Source of the DNA: an uncultured Eubacteriales bacterium
Lineage (GTDB): Bacteria > Bacillota > Clostridia > Peptostreptococcales > Anaerovoracaceae
Direction: 5' to 3'
Length of the DNA: 64,000 bases
Assembly: GCA_902775345.1 (NCBI GenBank)
Contig: CACYLW010000013.1
Location: 81,570-145,569 of the forward strand
In this document: piece after piece, positions 1 through 7,082 of the stretch
Numbering within the stretch: position 1 is the first letter of the stretch
Layout of the letters: each line of letters opens with the position of its first letter
Made by a program: the position numbers and the translations under genes
Notes under the pieces: generated by a model
What the model saw: the letters and a program-made list of their open reading frames with translations, nothing else
Told to the model about the DNA's origin: nothing
Database searches by the model: none

Positions 1-675
1 GGCATCATAAGCAATCCTAACTGCACGACGATCATCTCTCTCGTTGCGATCAACGCCATCAATAAGCTGTCAAAGATCGAGGGTATTTACGCTTCATCCT
101 ATCAGGCTACGAGCGGTGCCGGAGCTGCGGGCCCTGTTGAGATGTATGATCAGTCCGATGCGGTCCTTAAGGCAAGGGCAGCAGGCGGCGAAGGCAACTC
201 ATATGGAGCAGACATTCAGCCGAAGGTGTTCCAGTACCAGATCGCTTACAACGTTATCCCTCAGATCGGCGGATTCGGTGAGAATCTGTATTCATCCGAA
301 GAGATGAAGCTGCAGAATGAGGGACGCAAGATCATGCACCTGCCTGATCTTAAGGTCAGCTGCACATGCGTCAGAGTTCCGGTCGAGAGATCTCATGCCG
401 TATCGATCGATGTTATAACGGAAAAGAAACTTGATCTTGCCGATGTCAGAGCTGCCATCGAGGAAGCTCCTGGATGCAGACTTTATGATGAGCCATCCGA
501 GAAGATCTATCCGATGCCTATACTGACATCCAATCAGGACATCGTTTATGTAGGAAGGATCCGCCGTGACCTCGTGAACGAGAACGGCATCAATCTCTGG
601 TGCTGCGGTGACCAGGTGCGTAAAGGCGCTGCAACTAACGCAGTACAGATCGCAGAACTTCTTATCAAAGAATAA
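1..675 (+). CDS. asd: Aspartate-semialdehyde dehydrogenase, C-terminal part (5' end outside window)
   Basis: Reads open from base 1 to a TAA at 673-675, giving 224 residues of an enzyme usually about 340-360 long, so roughly the first third is missing. The fragment opens with SNPNCTT, the active-site motif whose cysteine (residue 8 here) forms the thioacyl intermediate. A later RVPVERSH segment matches the conserved Arg/His region of the catalytic domain. The enzyme reduces aspartyl phosphate to aspartate semialdehyde with NADPH, the branch point to lysine/diaminopimelate, threonine and methionine. It is cytosolic. The assignment is secure; operon partners upstream cannot be seen. Confidence 0.95.
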   Translation, partial: GIISNPNCTTIISLVAINAINKLSKIEGIYASSYQATSGAGAAGPVEMYDQSDAVLKARAAGGEGNSYGADIQPKVFQYQIAYNVIPQIGGFGENLYSSEEMKLQNEGRKIMHLPDLKVSCTCVRVPVERSHAVSIDVITEKKLDLADVRAAIEEAPGCRLYDEPSEKIYPMPILTSNQDIVYVGRIRRDLVNENGINLWCCGDQVRKGAATNAVQIAELLIKE

Positions 676-704
676 AGTAAAGAATAAATATATTTAGAAA
701 TATG

Positions 705-738
705 GGGCTGTCACATTTTGTACAAAATGCGACAGCCC
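705..738. repeat. 34-base near-perfect palindrome, likely bidirectional terminator
   Basis: Two 17-base arms run from GGGCTGTC to GACAGCCC with a central TTTTGTACAAAA and only one mismatch (713/730). It lies 30 bases after the asd stop and also just beyond the minus-strand RNA candidate. Neither flank has a clean run of T, so it is a weak intrinsic terminator on either strand. It could alternatively be the end of a decayed small element, because GGGGCTGT recurs in inverted orientation at 976-983. Confidence 0.5.
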
Positions 739-756
739 TGATTTATCGTTTCGGAG

Positions 757-1104
757 CAACAATAAGGGGACGGATGTTATCCGTCCCTCGAAACATCATA
801 TATTCTGTTGTGTCTCCACTGTACATGTCTTCAATACAGCTTCGAATTTTGTTTTTCTTTTGTTGGTTCCAGGCTGCCCCGCAATCACATCTGCTGATAA
901 TGATTTGGTGTCCCGTTATTCGTCACCTCCGGGTTGCCTGTAAGTCGGCCTGCCTAGCAGTGTCTTTATAGCGGAACAGCCCCTTTCTCAAATGCTCCCA
1001 TTGGTCTGTCCTCCAGTATTCTGCGCGCTGCGCGCTTTTCTTTGCCGGATCACCTTTTCGCCATTTTTAAGTCCTTCCGTCCGGCTCATTTCTTTTCTCT
1101 TGTT
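757..1104 (-). ncRNA. Candidate structured non-coding RNA, about 350 nt
   Basis: No long reading frame fits 676-1332, yet the minus strand has a full transcription unit. A promoter (-35 TTGCAT at 1138-1133, 16 bases, -10 TACAAT at 1116-1111) predicts a start near 1104. A hairpin (GGGACGGAT / ATCCGTCCC, 787-767) followed by a T-rich stretch ends it near 757. Between them, GGGGCTGTTCCGC (983-971) can pair for 12 bp, counting G-U pairs, with GCGGGGCAGCCT (882-871). GCCGGA/TCCGGC and TCGAA/TTCGA helices and smaller hairpins also form. I do not recognise RNase P, tmRNA, SRP or 6S signatures. The remaining 657-base interval holds only the glycosylase promoter and the palindrome. Confidence 0.42.
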
Positions 1105-1110
1105 GTCTCT

Positions 1111-1138
1111 ATTGTACTGATATAAAAACAAAATGCAA
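1111..1138 (-). promoter_or_regulatory. Promoter of the minus-strand RNA candidate
   Basis: On the minus strand TTGCAT (1138-1133) and TACAAT (1116-1111) are separated by 16 bases, close to the sigma-A consensus. The flanks are A/T rich. It points away from the glycosylase gene and into the gene-free region. Confidence 0.5.
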
Positions 1139-1232
1139 TACCTTTCGGAAAAACTTAATGTATTAAAAGAATACAAAAAAACTCTTGATTTTTTGTGTTG
1201 GTTTACAATAATACGCCCAAAAGAGGCTTTTT

Positions 1233-1261
1233 TTGGCAAATAAGGGCACGATCTGTGTTAT
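1233..1261 (+). promoter_or_regulatory. Sigma-A type promoter for the 1333 gene
   Basis: TTGGCA (1233-1238), 17 bases, TGTTAT (1256-1261). It lies about 70 bases upstream of the glycosylase start and is the only good plus-strand promoter in the interval. Confidence 0.5.
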
Positions 1262-1332
1262 CATATCTGTCATAGCAAATATGTTCCGCACGCAGAATAC
1301 ATGTTTATAACAGTCAAAGAGAGTTAAAGAGA

Positions 1333-1827
1333 ATGAAATGCCTGCAACATCCGTTTGGCCCGCTGTTCAATGAACACAGCCGGGTCCTGATACTCGGTTC
1401 TTTTCCGTCCGTGAAATCAAGAGAGCAGAACTTCTTCTACGGCCATCCTCAGAACCGTTTCTGGAAAGTAATAGCTGCAGTGAACGGTCAGCCTGTTCCG
1501 CAGAGCATAGAAGATAAAAAGAAACTCATACTGACTAATGGACTGGCCCTGTGGGATTCCATAGCGAGCTGCGAGATCATAGGCTCATCGGACGCCAGCA
1601 TAAAAAACGCGCGTGCCAATGACATAAGCATAATACTGGATAACTGCAGTATAGAACGGATATACTGCAACGGACGCAAATCCCACGAACTGTACCGCAA
1701 ATATATAGAGCCGCAGACGGGCCGTGAGGCGGTATGTCTGCCATCGACCAGTCCTGCAAATGCGCAGTGGACTCTTGACATGCTGATCGAAGCCTGGGCG
1801 GTAACAGCCGGAAAGGAAAATGAATGA
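1333..1827 (+). CDS. Hypoxanthine-DNA glycosylase (UDG superfamily, family 6-like)
   Basis: This 164-residue protein carries the uracil-DNA glycosylase fold motifs in order: LILGSFPSVKS near residue 20, then YGHPQNRFWK near 37-46, and a C-terminal PSTSPANAQW. The GSFPS and STSPAN pair is typical of the DNA-deoxyinosine (hypoxanthine) glycosylases that remove deaminated adenine in base excision repair. Length matches the family. It starts a run of closely spaced genes: its stop overlaps the next start. Its own promoter is visible at 1233-1261. The family is confident; the exact substrate preference is inferred from the family. Confidence 0.85.
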   Translation: MKCLQHPFGPLFNEHSRVLILGSFPSVKSREQNFFYGHPQNRFWKVIAAVNGQPVPQSIEDKKKLILTNGLALWDSIASCEIIGSSDASIKNARANDISIILDNCSIERIYCNGRKSHELYRKYIEPQTGREAVCLPSTSPANAQWTLDMLIEAWAVTAGKENE

Positions 1828-2228
1828 TGCTTGTTGACGAACTGCTTCAGAAACCATACTGGATCATAGATATTCTTCCTGAACAGGTCCCTGCGGACAG
1901 CCCGGGACAGTTCTTCGATGTCGAAAAGTATTTTCTCAAAGGTGAGCAGCTGTCAGCGATCAAACAGAAGCACATAAATCTGGTGCTGAAGCTGAATTGT
2001 TACAGATGCGTTTCGATAGATGAAGAGGCGGAATGCAATCCTTCGCCGGAACGGATCGCAGATGAGATGAGGAGCAGATACATTTATATCATGCTGGACG
2101 GAGCGATGGTCCTTTCGGAGCCGGATGATACGCATATGACTGTTTTCGATCCTGATGAAGAAACATTACAGCTCATCAGGACACTGGCGGTGGGTGAAGG
2201 ACTCTATGTATGGCAGCCTCAGCAGTAA
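1824..2228 (+). CDS. Conserved protein of unknown function
   Basis: A 134-residue acidic protein starting inside the end of the glycosylase gene (ATGA overlap), so translationally coupled to it. It has no signal peptide or membrane segment and no motif I recognise. The middle holds two cysteines (CYRC near 58-61) and the C-terminus predicts an alpha/beta domain ending in YVWQPQQ. Codon use looks like that of its neighbours. The tight coupling suggests it is real and co-expressed with larE and the glycosylase, but I give no function. Confidence 0.7.
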   Translation: MMLVDELLQKPYWIIDILPEQVPADSPGQFFDVEKYFLKGEQLSAIKQKHINLVLKLNCYRCVSIDEEAECNPSPERIADEMRSRYIYIMLDGAMVLSEPDDTHMTVFDPDEETLQLIRTLAVGEGLYVWQPQQ

Positions 2229-2265
2229 AATATTAGGATCAGGGGAGAAGGAGCATAACAGGACC

Positions 2266-3024
2266 ATGGCTATGACCATTGAGGAATTCTTTGAATCGAA
2301 TAATAAGATAGCGGCAGCCTTTTCCGGAGGCGTCGATTCGGTGTATCTGCTTTACGCTGCTGTGAAAGCCGGGGCTGACGTGACTGCTTACTGCGTGAGA
2401 TCGGCGTTCCAGCCGGGATTTGAATTTGAGGACGCTGTGAAAATGGCAGAACTGATCGGATGCAGACTCAAAGTGATAGAGGTCGATGTGCTTGCCGATG
2501 AAAAGGTGACCTCAAATCCGAAGAACCGCTGCTATTACTGCAAGCAGCACATAATGAGCGCCATAACCGCAGCTGCAATGAGCGATGGATATGATATCGT
2601 TTGCGACGGGACCAATGCTTCCGACGATGCGGATGACAGACCCGGGTTCAAAGCTCTTGAAGAGTTTGGCATAAAATCTCCGCTCAGGGAGTGCGGGCTC
2701 ACAAAGGATGATATAAGAAAGGCATCGGAGCGGGCGGGACTTCCGACATGGAACAAGCCTGCTTATGCATGCCTTGCCACACGCATAATGACAGGTGAAG
2801 TGATCACAAGTGAGAAGCTTGAGGTCACCGAAAGAGCTGAGATCATTCTCCATGAAATGGGATTCAGAGACTTCAGGGCGAGAATGAGAGGAAACAACGC
2901 TCTTCTGCAGTTTACGGAGAGTCAGCTTGCTGAGGCGTTTACACGTGAAGAGGAGATAGCGGCAGCGCTGTCAGATCTGTATGATGAAGTAAAAATCGAC
3001 GAAAGCCCGCGTATTTCACACTGA
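2266..3024 (+). CDS. larE: LarE, ATP-dependent sacrificial sulfur transferase
   Basis: A 252-residue PP-loop ATPase: FSGGVDS at 19-25 binds ATP, followed by NPKNRCYYCK (Cys 89, Cys 92) and KPAYACLATR with Cys 169. In Lactiplantibacillus LarE the equivalent of Cys 169 donates its sulfur to build the pyridinium bis-thiocarboxylate nickel pincer cofactor. The start at 2266 follows GGGGAGAAGGAG; a longer in-frame start at 2155 would overlap the previous gene by over 70 bases. A LarC C-terminal domain lies one gene downstream, supporting a role in the cofactor pathway, but larA, larB and the LarC N-terminal domain are absent from the window. Confidence 0.88.
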   Translation: MAMTIEEFFESNNKIAAAFSGGVDSVYLLYAAVKAGADVTAYCVRSAFQPGFEFEDAVKMAELIGCRLKVIEVDVLADEKVTSNPKNRCYYCKQHIMSAITAAAMSDGYDIVCDGTNASDDADDRPGFKALEEFGIKSPLRECGLTKDDIRKASERAGLPTWNKPAYACLATRIMTGEVITSEKLEVTERAEIILHEMGFRDFRARMRGNNALLQFTESQLAEAFTREEEIAAALSDLYDEVKIDESPRISH

Positions 3025-3041
3025 TTCAGGCACGTTTGTCA

Positions 3042-3069
3042 TTGACCGCGGCTGCCTGGAAATTATATT
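3042..3069 (+). promoter_or_regulatory. Promoter upstream of udk
   Basis: TTGACC (3042-3047), 16 bases, TATATT (3064-3069), about 55 bases before udk. It overlaps a dyad (CAGGCA near 3027, TGCCTG near 3053) that may fold at the end of the larE transcript. Confidence 0.5.
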
Positions 3070-3123
3070 ATTAAACGGGTATGGGCTTTCGTCTTTTTGT
3101 GTTCAAATCGGAGGAATATCCAG

Positions 3124-3744
3124 ATGGATTGCTTGATCATAGGTGTAGCCGGAGGAACCGGTTCCGGCAAATCTACATTTACAAACCGCATCAAGGATGA
3201 GTTCGGCGACAGAGTCACTGTTATTTATTATGACAACTATTACAGGGCTCACGACGACATCCCGTTTGAGCAGCGCAAGCTCATAAACTACGACCATCCG
3301 GATGCTTTTGAGACAGATCTTTTCATAGAACATCTGAGAAAACTCAGAAACGGTGAGCCTGTTGAATGTCCTGTATATGACTATACCATTCACAACAGGA
3401 GCAAAGAGACGGTAACCATCAAGCCGTCTCCGGTCATCATAGTCGAAGGGATCATGGTGCTCCAGAATGAGGAACTCAGAGACCTGCTGGATATCAAAAT
3501 CTATGTTGAAGCGGATGCTGACGAGCGCATCCTCCGCCGCGTGATACGTGACGTAAAGTACCGCGGCAGAGATGTTGAGGGAATCGCACAGCAGTATCTG
3601 ACGACTGTAAAGCCGATGCACTACATTTACGTAGAACCTACGAAGTACCTTGCGGATATCGTATTAAACAGCGGCATGAACGATGTAGTGTTTGACGTCA
3701 TAAAGGTCAAGATACTGTCACACCTGCAGAAGCAGATCTATTAG
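3124..3744 (+). CDS. udk: Uridine kinase
   Basis: A 206-residue P-loop kinase with GGTGSGKST at 10-18, the YYDNYY and YDHPDAF substrate segments, PVYDYTIHNR, and the IIVEGIMVL strand with the catalytic region typical of uridine kinases. It phosphorylates uridine and cytidine to the monophosphates for pyrimidine salvage. The start at 3124 is preceded by GGAGG at 3110-3114; an upstream in-frame start at 3097 leaves no room for that site. It sits between larE and the LarC fragment, and nucleoside phosphorylase follows, so nucleoside salvage is the local theme. Confidence 0.93.
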   Translation: MDCLIIGVAGGTGSGKSTFTNRIKDEFGDRVTVIYYDNYYRAHDDIPFEQRKLINYDHPDAFETDLFIEHLRKLRNGEPVECPVYDYTIHNRSKETVTIKPSPVIIVEGIMVLQNEELRDLLDIKIYVEADADERILRRVIRDVKYRGRDVEGIAQQYLTTVKPMHYIYVEPTKYLADIVLNSGMNDVVFDVIKVKILSHLQKQIY

Positions 3745-3748
3745 AGCA

Positions 3749-4186
3749 ATGAGAGACAAGGTATGTGAGCTTGAATGTAATATAGACGATATGACTGCGG
3801 AGGAGCTCGCTTTCGCTGCCGAAAGGCTGATGGACGAAGGAGCGAAGGATGTGACCCTTACCCCGGTGCAGATGAAAAAAGGGCGTCCTGCGACTCTTCT
3901 GACTGTAATGTGCGCAGATGAAGAGGCTGAGAAGGAACGCTTCGTGCGCCTTGTATTCAGATACACGACAACGATCGGCATACGGGAACTCATATCCGAG
4001 AGATACATTCTGGACCGTATCGAAGAGTCTCTGGATACCCCTTATGGCAAGGTCAGATGTAAAAAGGTCAGCGGGTACGGCGTGGAAAGGTCCAAGCTTG
4101 AATATGATGATCTTTCACGTATAGCCCGCGAACAGGAGATAAGCGTTGCTGAAGCCCGTGAACTCGTTCTCGGATCGCTGAAATAA
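3749..4186 (+). CDS. larC2: Stand-alone LarC C-terminal domain (nickel insertion)
   Basis: These 145 residues match only the C-terminal half of the nickel chelatase LarC: the CELECNIDDMTAEE opening, the GA.D....P..MKKGRP core, and the TTTIGIRE segment. Full-length LarC is about 400 residues and in lactobacilli is made from larC1 and larC2 by frameshifting. Here the preceding gene is udk, four bases away, and no LarC1 coding sequence is present. With LarE nearby, it may bind or insert nickel together with a LarC1 encoded elsewhere, or it may be a reduced paralogue. The family is secure; activity is inferred. Confidence 0.82.
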   Translation: MRDKVCELECNIDDMTAEELAFAAERLMDEGAKDVTLTPVQMKKGRPATLLTVMCADEEAEKERFVRLVFRYTTTIGIRELISERYILDRIEESLDTPYGKVRCKKVSGYGVERSKLEYDDLSRIAREQEISVAEARELVLGSLK

Positions 4187-4200
4187 TGGAGATGGGACAA

Positions 4201-5034
4201 ATGACAAAACAGACAAACAGGCCGCTCGGAGAGCGGGTAACAGAAACTGCGGTCTTCCTTTACGGCAAAGGCGTGCTCAGGCCTGAAATCGGGATAATCC
4301 TGGGCTCAGGACTCAATGATTTTGCCGACAGGATAGATAAGCCGCTGACCATTTCGTACAATGATATCCCTAATATGGAAGCCGGACTGGTATCCGACCA
4401 CAGAGGACAGGTCGTTTACGGCATATACAGGGGAAAACGTGTGATCATCATGGCCGGCAGGTTCCATTACTATGAGAACCACGACATGGATAAGACGGCC
4501 TTCCCGGCAAGAGTCATGGCTGCTCTTGGCGTAAAGCGTTTCATCATCACAAATGCCGCAGGATGTGTGAACACTGAGTGGAATGCCGGCGAGCTGATGC
4601 TCATAAGTGACCATATAAATCTTTCCGGCAACAATCCTCTGATCGGAAAAAATATCGATGAGGCCGGGCCGAGATTTCCTGACATGACATATACATACAG
4701 CAAGGAACTGAGAGAGAAGCTCATTGCAGCGGCGGCTGCAAAGGGGATCAGTCTTCGCGAAGGAGTATACGCGATGTTCACCGGACCAAGCTTTGAGACA
4801 CCTGCCGAGATCAGATTCGCCAGGATCATAGGCGCTGATGCGGTCGGAATGTCTACTGTTCCGGAAGCAATAATCGCAAATCACTCAGGGCGTGAGGTGA
4901 TCGGTATTTCGTTCCTTTCCAACATGGCTGCCGGAGTACTTGACAAACCTATGTCCGGCGCTGAAGTAACGGAAGCCGCGCTCCGTATAAAAGACACTTT
5001 CGCTGAAGTCGTAGACCTGGCGATAGAAATATAA
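4201..5034 (+). CDS. punA: Purine nucleoside phosphorylase
   Basis: A 277-residue trimeric-type PNP: GIILGSGLNDFAD near the N-terminus (phosphate site), GRFHYYENHDM, the ITNAAGCVN strand, FTGPSFETPAEI, and GADAVGMSTVPE, which together define the PNP/MTAP fold. It cleaves inosine and guanosine with phosphate to the base and ribose 1-phosphate. I prefer the ATG at 4201 because GGAG (4188-4191) lies 9 bases upstream. An earlier ATG at 4186 overlaps the previous stop (TAATG) and would add five residues by coupled translation. Confidence 0.93.
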   Translation: MTKQTNRPLGERVTETAVFLYGKGVLRPEIGIILGSGLNDFADRIDKPLTISYNDIPNMEAGLVSDHRGQVVYGIYRGKRVIIMAGRFHYYENHDMDKTAFPARVMAALGVKRFIITNAAGCVNTEWNAGELMLISDHINLSGNNPLIGKNIDEAGPRFPDMTYTYSKELREKLIAAAAAKGISLREGVYAMFTGPSFETPAEIRFARIIGADAVGMSTVPEAIIANHSGREVIGISFLSNMAAGVLDKPMSGAEVTEAALRIKDTFAEVVDLAIEI

Positions 5035-5072
5035 AAAGCACTAAATCAAATAAAGGAGATAATAACCCCAAA

Positions 5073-5648
5073 ATGGAAGCAAAACTTACAAGAGAGCAGG
5101 CGAATGAACTGCTGCACAAATATGTAAAAGGAGAAAACTACATCACTCACAGCTATGCTGTTGAAGCAATAATGAGAGGACTTGCAAAAAAACTGGCGCC
5201 TGAAGATGTCGAATACTGGGGAATCTGCGGACTGCTTCATGACCTCGACGAGGAGACAGCGCCATGGAGAGAGGATTTCGGGACTCACGGTCCTACTTCG
5301 GCAAAGATCCTCAGGGAGGAAGGATTTGGCGATCCTGTCATGGAGAACGCCATCATGTCTCATAATCCGGCCTGTGGCAAAAACCCTGAGACACAGCTTG
5401 AATACGCGCTCATAGCAGCGGATCCGATGTCCGGATTCCTGAAGGCCATCGCTCAGATCTATCCTGACAAGAAAATCGCAAGCGTAAAGCATAAATCCGT
5501 AAACAAGAGATTCAAGGAGACACGCTTCGCGGCAGGAGCCAACAGACAGTTTATGAGCCTTATCGAGAAGGCAGGCATGGAATGGGATGAATTCGTTGAT
5601 GTCTCTCTTGAGGCCATGAGAGAGATCGCGGACGAGATCGGACTGTAA
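5073..5648 (+). CDS. HD-domain (HDIG) metal-dependent hydrolase
   Basis: A 191-residue HD-superfamily protein: His 26, the paired His 56-Asp 57 in LLHDLDEE, a downstream histidine in MSHNP, and an Asp in IAADPMSG give the usual metal ligand set. The substrate of this HDIG subgroup is not established; relatives act on nucleotides or phosphate esters. It lies between PNP and a small TSCPD protein with short gaps, so it is probably cotranscribed in this salvage/sulfur group. An AAGGAG site sits rather far (about 14 bases) from the ATG. Confidence 0.8.
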   Translation: MEAKLTREQANELLHKYVKGENYITHSYAVEAIMRGLAKKLAPEDVEYWGICGLLHDLDEETAPWREDFGTHGPTSAKILREEGFGDPVMENAIMSHNPACGKNPETQLEYALIAADPMSGFLKAIAQIYPDKKIASVKHKSVNKRFKETRFAAGANRQFMSLIEKAGMEWDEFVDVSLEAMREIADEIGL

Positions 5649-5667
5649 AATCAAAGGAATCAGATAT

Positions 5668-5931
5668 ATGACAAATAAGTTTACTTTTTATCCCGAAGGC
5701 GTATGCTCGATGATGATCGAGATAGAGCTCGACGGAGATACGATAAAGGACGTTGTTTTTACAGGCGGCTGCAACGGCAACCTGAACGGAATATCCAAGC
5801 TGATAAAGGGGATGAAAGCTGAAGAAGTCGTGGAAAAACTTGAAGGGACCAGATGCGGCTTCAAGGACACTTCGTGCCCGGACCAGCTCAGCAAGGCGCT
5901 CAGGCTCGCACTGGCCGAAGCACAGGCATAA
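5668..5931 (+). CDS. TSCPD-domain protein (TIGR03905-like)
   Basis: An 87-residue protein ending in the eponymous DTSCPDQL motif (Cys 70), with further cysteines at 13, 35 and 63. The TSCPD domain also occurs at the C-terminus of vitamin B12-dependent ribonucleotide reductases, where it is thought to hold zinc or redox cysteines; the stand-alone form has no assigned function. Its four cysteines could bind a metal, which is an inference. It is 19 bases after the HD gene and 21 before cysE. Confidence 0.85.
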   Translation: MTNKFTFYPEGVCSMMIEIELDGDTIKDVVFTGGCNGNLNGISKLIKGMKAEEVVEKLEGTRCGFKDTSCPDQLSKALRLALAEAQA

Positions 5932-5952
5932 TAAACAGGGAGAGGACAGTTC

Positions 5953-6855
5953 ATGACGATGGAGAACAGAGGCGCAAAGGCTGCCCATCTTGAAGATCTT
6001 GCAACCAGAATGACTGAGATCGACACAAGACCGATCGACGGGCATCTTCTTGGCATGCAGGAGAAGGTCGCTGAAGCCCTGGATCATCTGAAAAGGGCGA
6101 TGTTCCCTTATCATTTCGGAAAATCGCGCGCAAGGTTCGCAGAGACCGAAAAGAGAACATATGAACTCATGAGAGCGTATGACGCTCTTGAGCAGATACT
6201 CGAACTGGTATACAAGGAGCCGGACGAGGCGACCGAAATAGTGGAAGCGCTTATCAACTCGCTTCCTGACATCCTTGAAGTGCTCAAGACAGACATACAG
6301 GCGGGGTATGACGGAGACCCTGCAGCCAAGAGCCTTGATGAGGTCATAATGACTTATCCGGCGTTCATCGCAATATTCACATACAGGATCGCGCACAGGC
6401 TTTATGAGCTGGGAGTCCCTTTGATCCCAAGAGTAATGACTGAGCAGGCGCACGAGGTCACCGGAATAGACATCCATCCGGGAGCTGAGATCGGCAGATA
6501 CTTCTTCATCGACCACGGCACCGGAGTCGTTATAGGCGAGACAACTACGATAGGTGAGCATGTGAAGCTGTATCAGCATGTCACTCTCGGCGCAAAGAGC
6601 TTCCCTGTAGGACCTGACGGAACGCCTGTCAAGGGCATCAAGCGTCATCCTGACCTGGGCGACAGGGTGGTGGTCTACGCGGGAGCCACGATACTCGGAG
6701 GCGATACAAGAATAGGCGATGACTGCGTTGTAGGCGGTAACGTCTGGCTCACTCACTCGCTCGATCCGGGGGTGTCGATCGTGACAAAGCCGAGCGGACA
6801 GGCCATGTCGACAGACAATCTGGACCCTGAAGATTCGATAGAATGGTTCATTTGA
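5953..6855 (+). CDS. cysE: Serine O-acetyltransferase
   Basis: A 300-residue enzyme with the helical SATase N-terminal domain and a left-handed beta-helix of hexapeptide repeats from about 174 (GIDIHPGAEIGRYFFIDHGT) through GETTTIGEHV and GGDTRIGDDCVVGGNVWL. It acetylates serine with acetyl-CoA, the first step of cysteine synthesis. Length fits the EpsC type. No O-acetylserine sulfhydrylase lies nearby. The gene ends in a strong terminator at 6873-6904 that also contains the promoter of the next unit. Confidence 0.93.
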   Translation: MTMENRGAKAAHLEDLATRMTEIDTRPIDGHLLGMQEKVAEALDHLKRAMFPYHFGKSRARFAETEKRTYELMRAYDALEQILELVYKEPDEATEIVEALINSLPDILEVLKTDIQAGYDGDPAAKSLDEVIMTYPAFIAIFTYRIAHRLYELGVPLIPRVMTEQAHEVTGIDIHPGAEIGRYFFIDHGTGVVIGETTTIGEHVKLYQHVTLGAKSFPVGPDGTPVKGIKRHPDLGDRVVVYAGATILGGDTRIGDDCVVGGNVWLTHSLDPGVSIVTKPSGQAMSTDNLDPEDSIEWFI

Positions 6856-6872
6856 AACATTGTAAAATGGAG

Positions 6873-6904
6873 GCGCTGTGGTATTGATACAACAGCGCTT
6901 TTTT
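6873..6904 (+). terminator. Intrinsic terminator of cysE
   Basis: GCGCTGT (6873-6879) pairs with ACAGCGC (6892-6898), extended inward by GTAT/ATAC, followed by six T. It is a textbook intrinsic terminator. Confidence 0.85.
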
Positions 6905-6912
6905 AGTATAAT
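6884..6912 (+). promoter_or_regulatory. Promoter of the selenocysteine locus, overlapping the cysE terminator
   Basis: TTGATA (6884-6889), 17 bases, TATAAT (6907-6912). The -35 lies in the terminator loop and the spacer spans its 3' arm and T tract. Start of transcription would be near 6919, about 40 bases before tRNA-Sec. Confidence 0.65.
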
Positions 6913-6960
6913 TTTTTGAGTGCGGTCAGCGCTGTTTTTGTGCTGGTTACACCGCGACCT

Positions 6961-7058
6961 GGGGGTAGATAGGTGCTGGTGTGCCTCGCGGTCTTCAAAA
7001 CCGTTTGCAGGGGGTTAGGAGCCTCCCGGGTGGGTTCGATTCCCACGTACTCCCGCCA
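6961..7058 (+). tRNA. selC: tRNA-Sec (anticodon TCA)
   Basis: A 98-base tRNA with encoded CCA. The anticodon loop is CTTCAAA (TCA, reads UGA). The D stem is six pairs (AGGTGC/GTGCCT), the variable arm is long (about 7010-7030), the T arm is GTGGG-TTCGATT-CCCAC, and the acceptor is eight positions long, all hallmarks of bacterial selenocysteine tRNA. The eighth acceptor pair is a G-G mismatch. selA starts 25 bases downstream, and the shared promoter implies one transcript. Confidence 0.95.
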
Positions 7059-7082
7059 ATTTGATTACGGAGGTCGGATGCC

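Noticed and set aside
743-922. Minus-strand open frame of 59 codons with a Cys-x-Cys motif
   Set aside because: No ATG at its beginning, no ribosome site, and it lies inside the RNA candidate whose neighbouring segments are closed in the same frame.
988-1239. Minus-strand 83-codon frame
   Set aside because: It spans the predicted promoter and start of the RNA candidate; composition is atypical and no start signal is seen.
5560-6756. 398-codon minus-strand frame antisense to the HD, TSCPD and cysE genes
   Set aside because: Shadow of three well-identified genes; sequence is rich in Ser, Arg, Cys and His as expected for an antisense frame.
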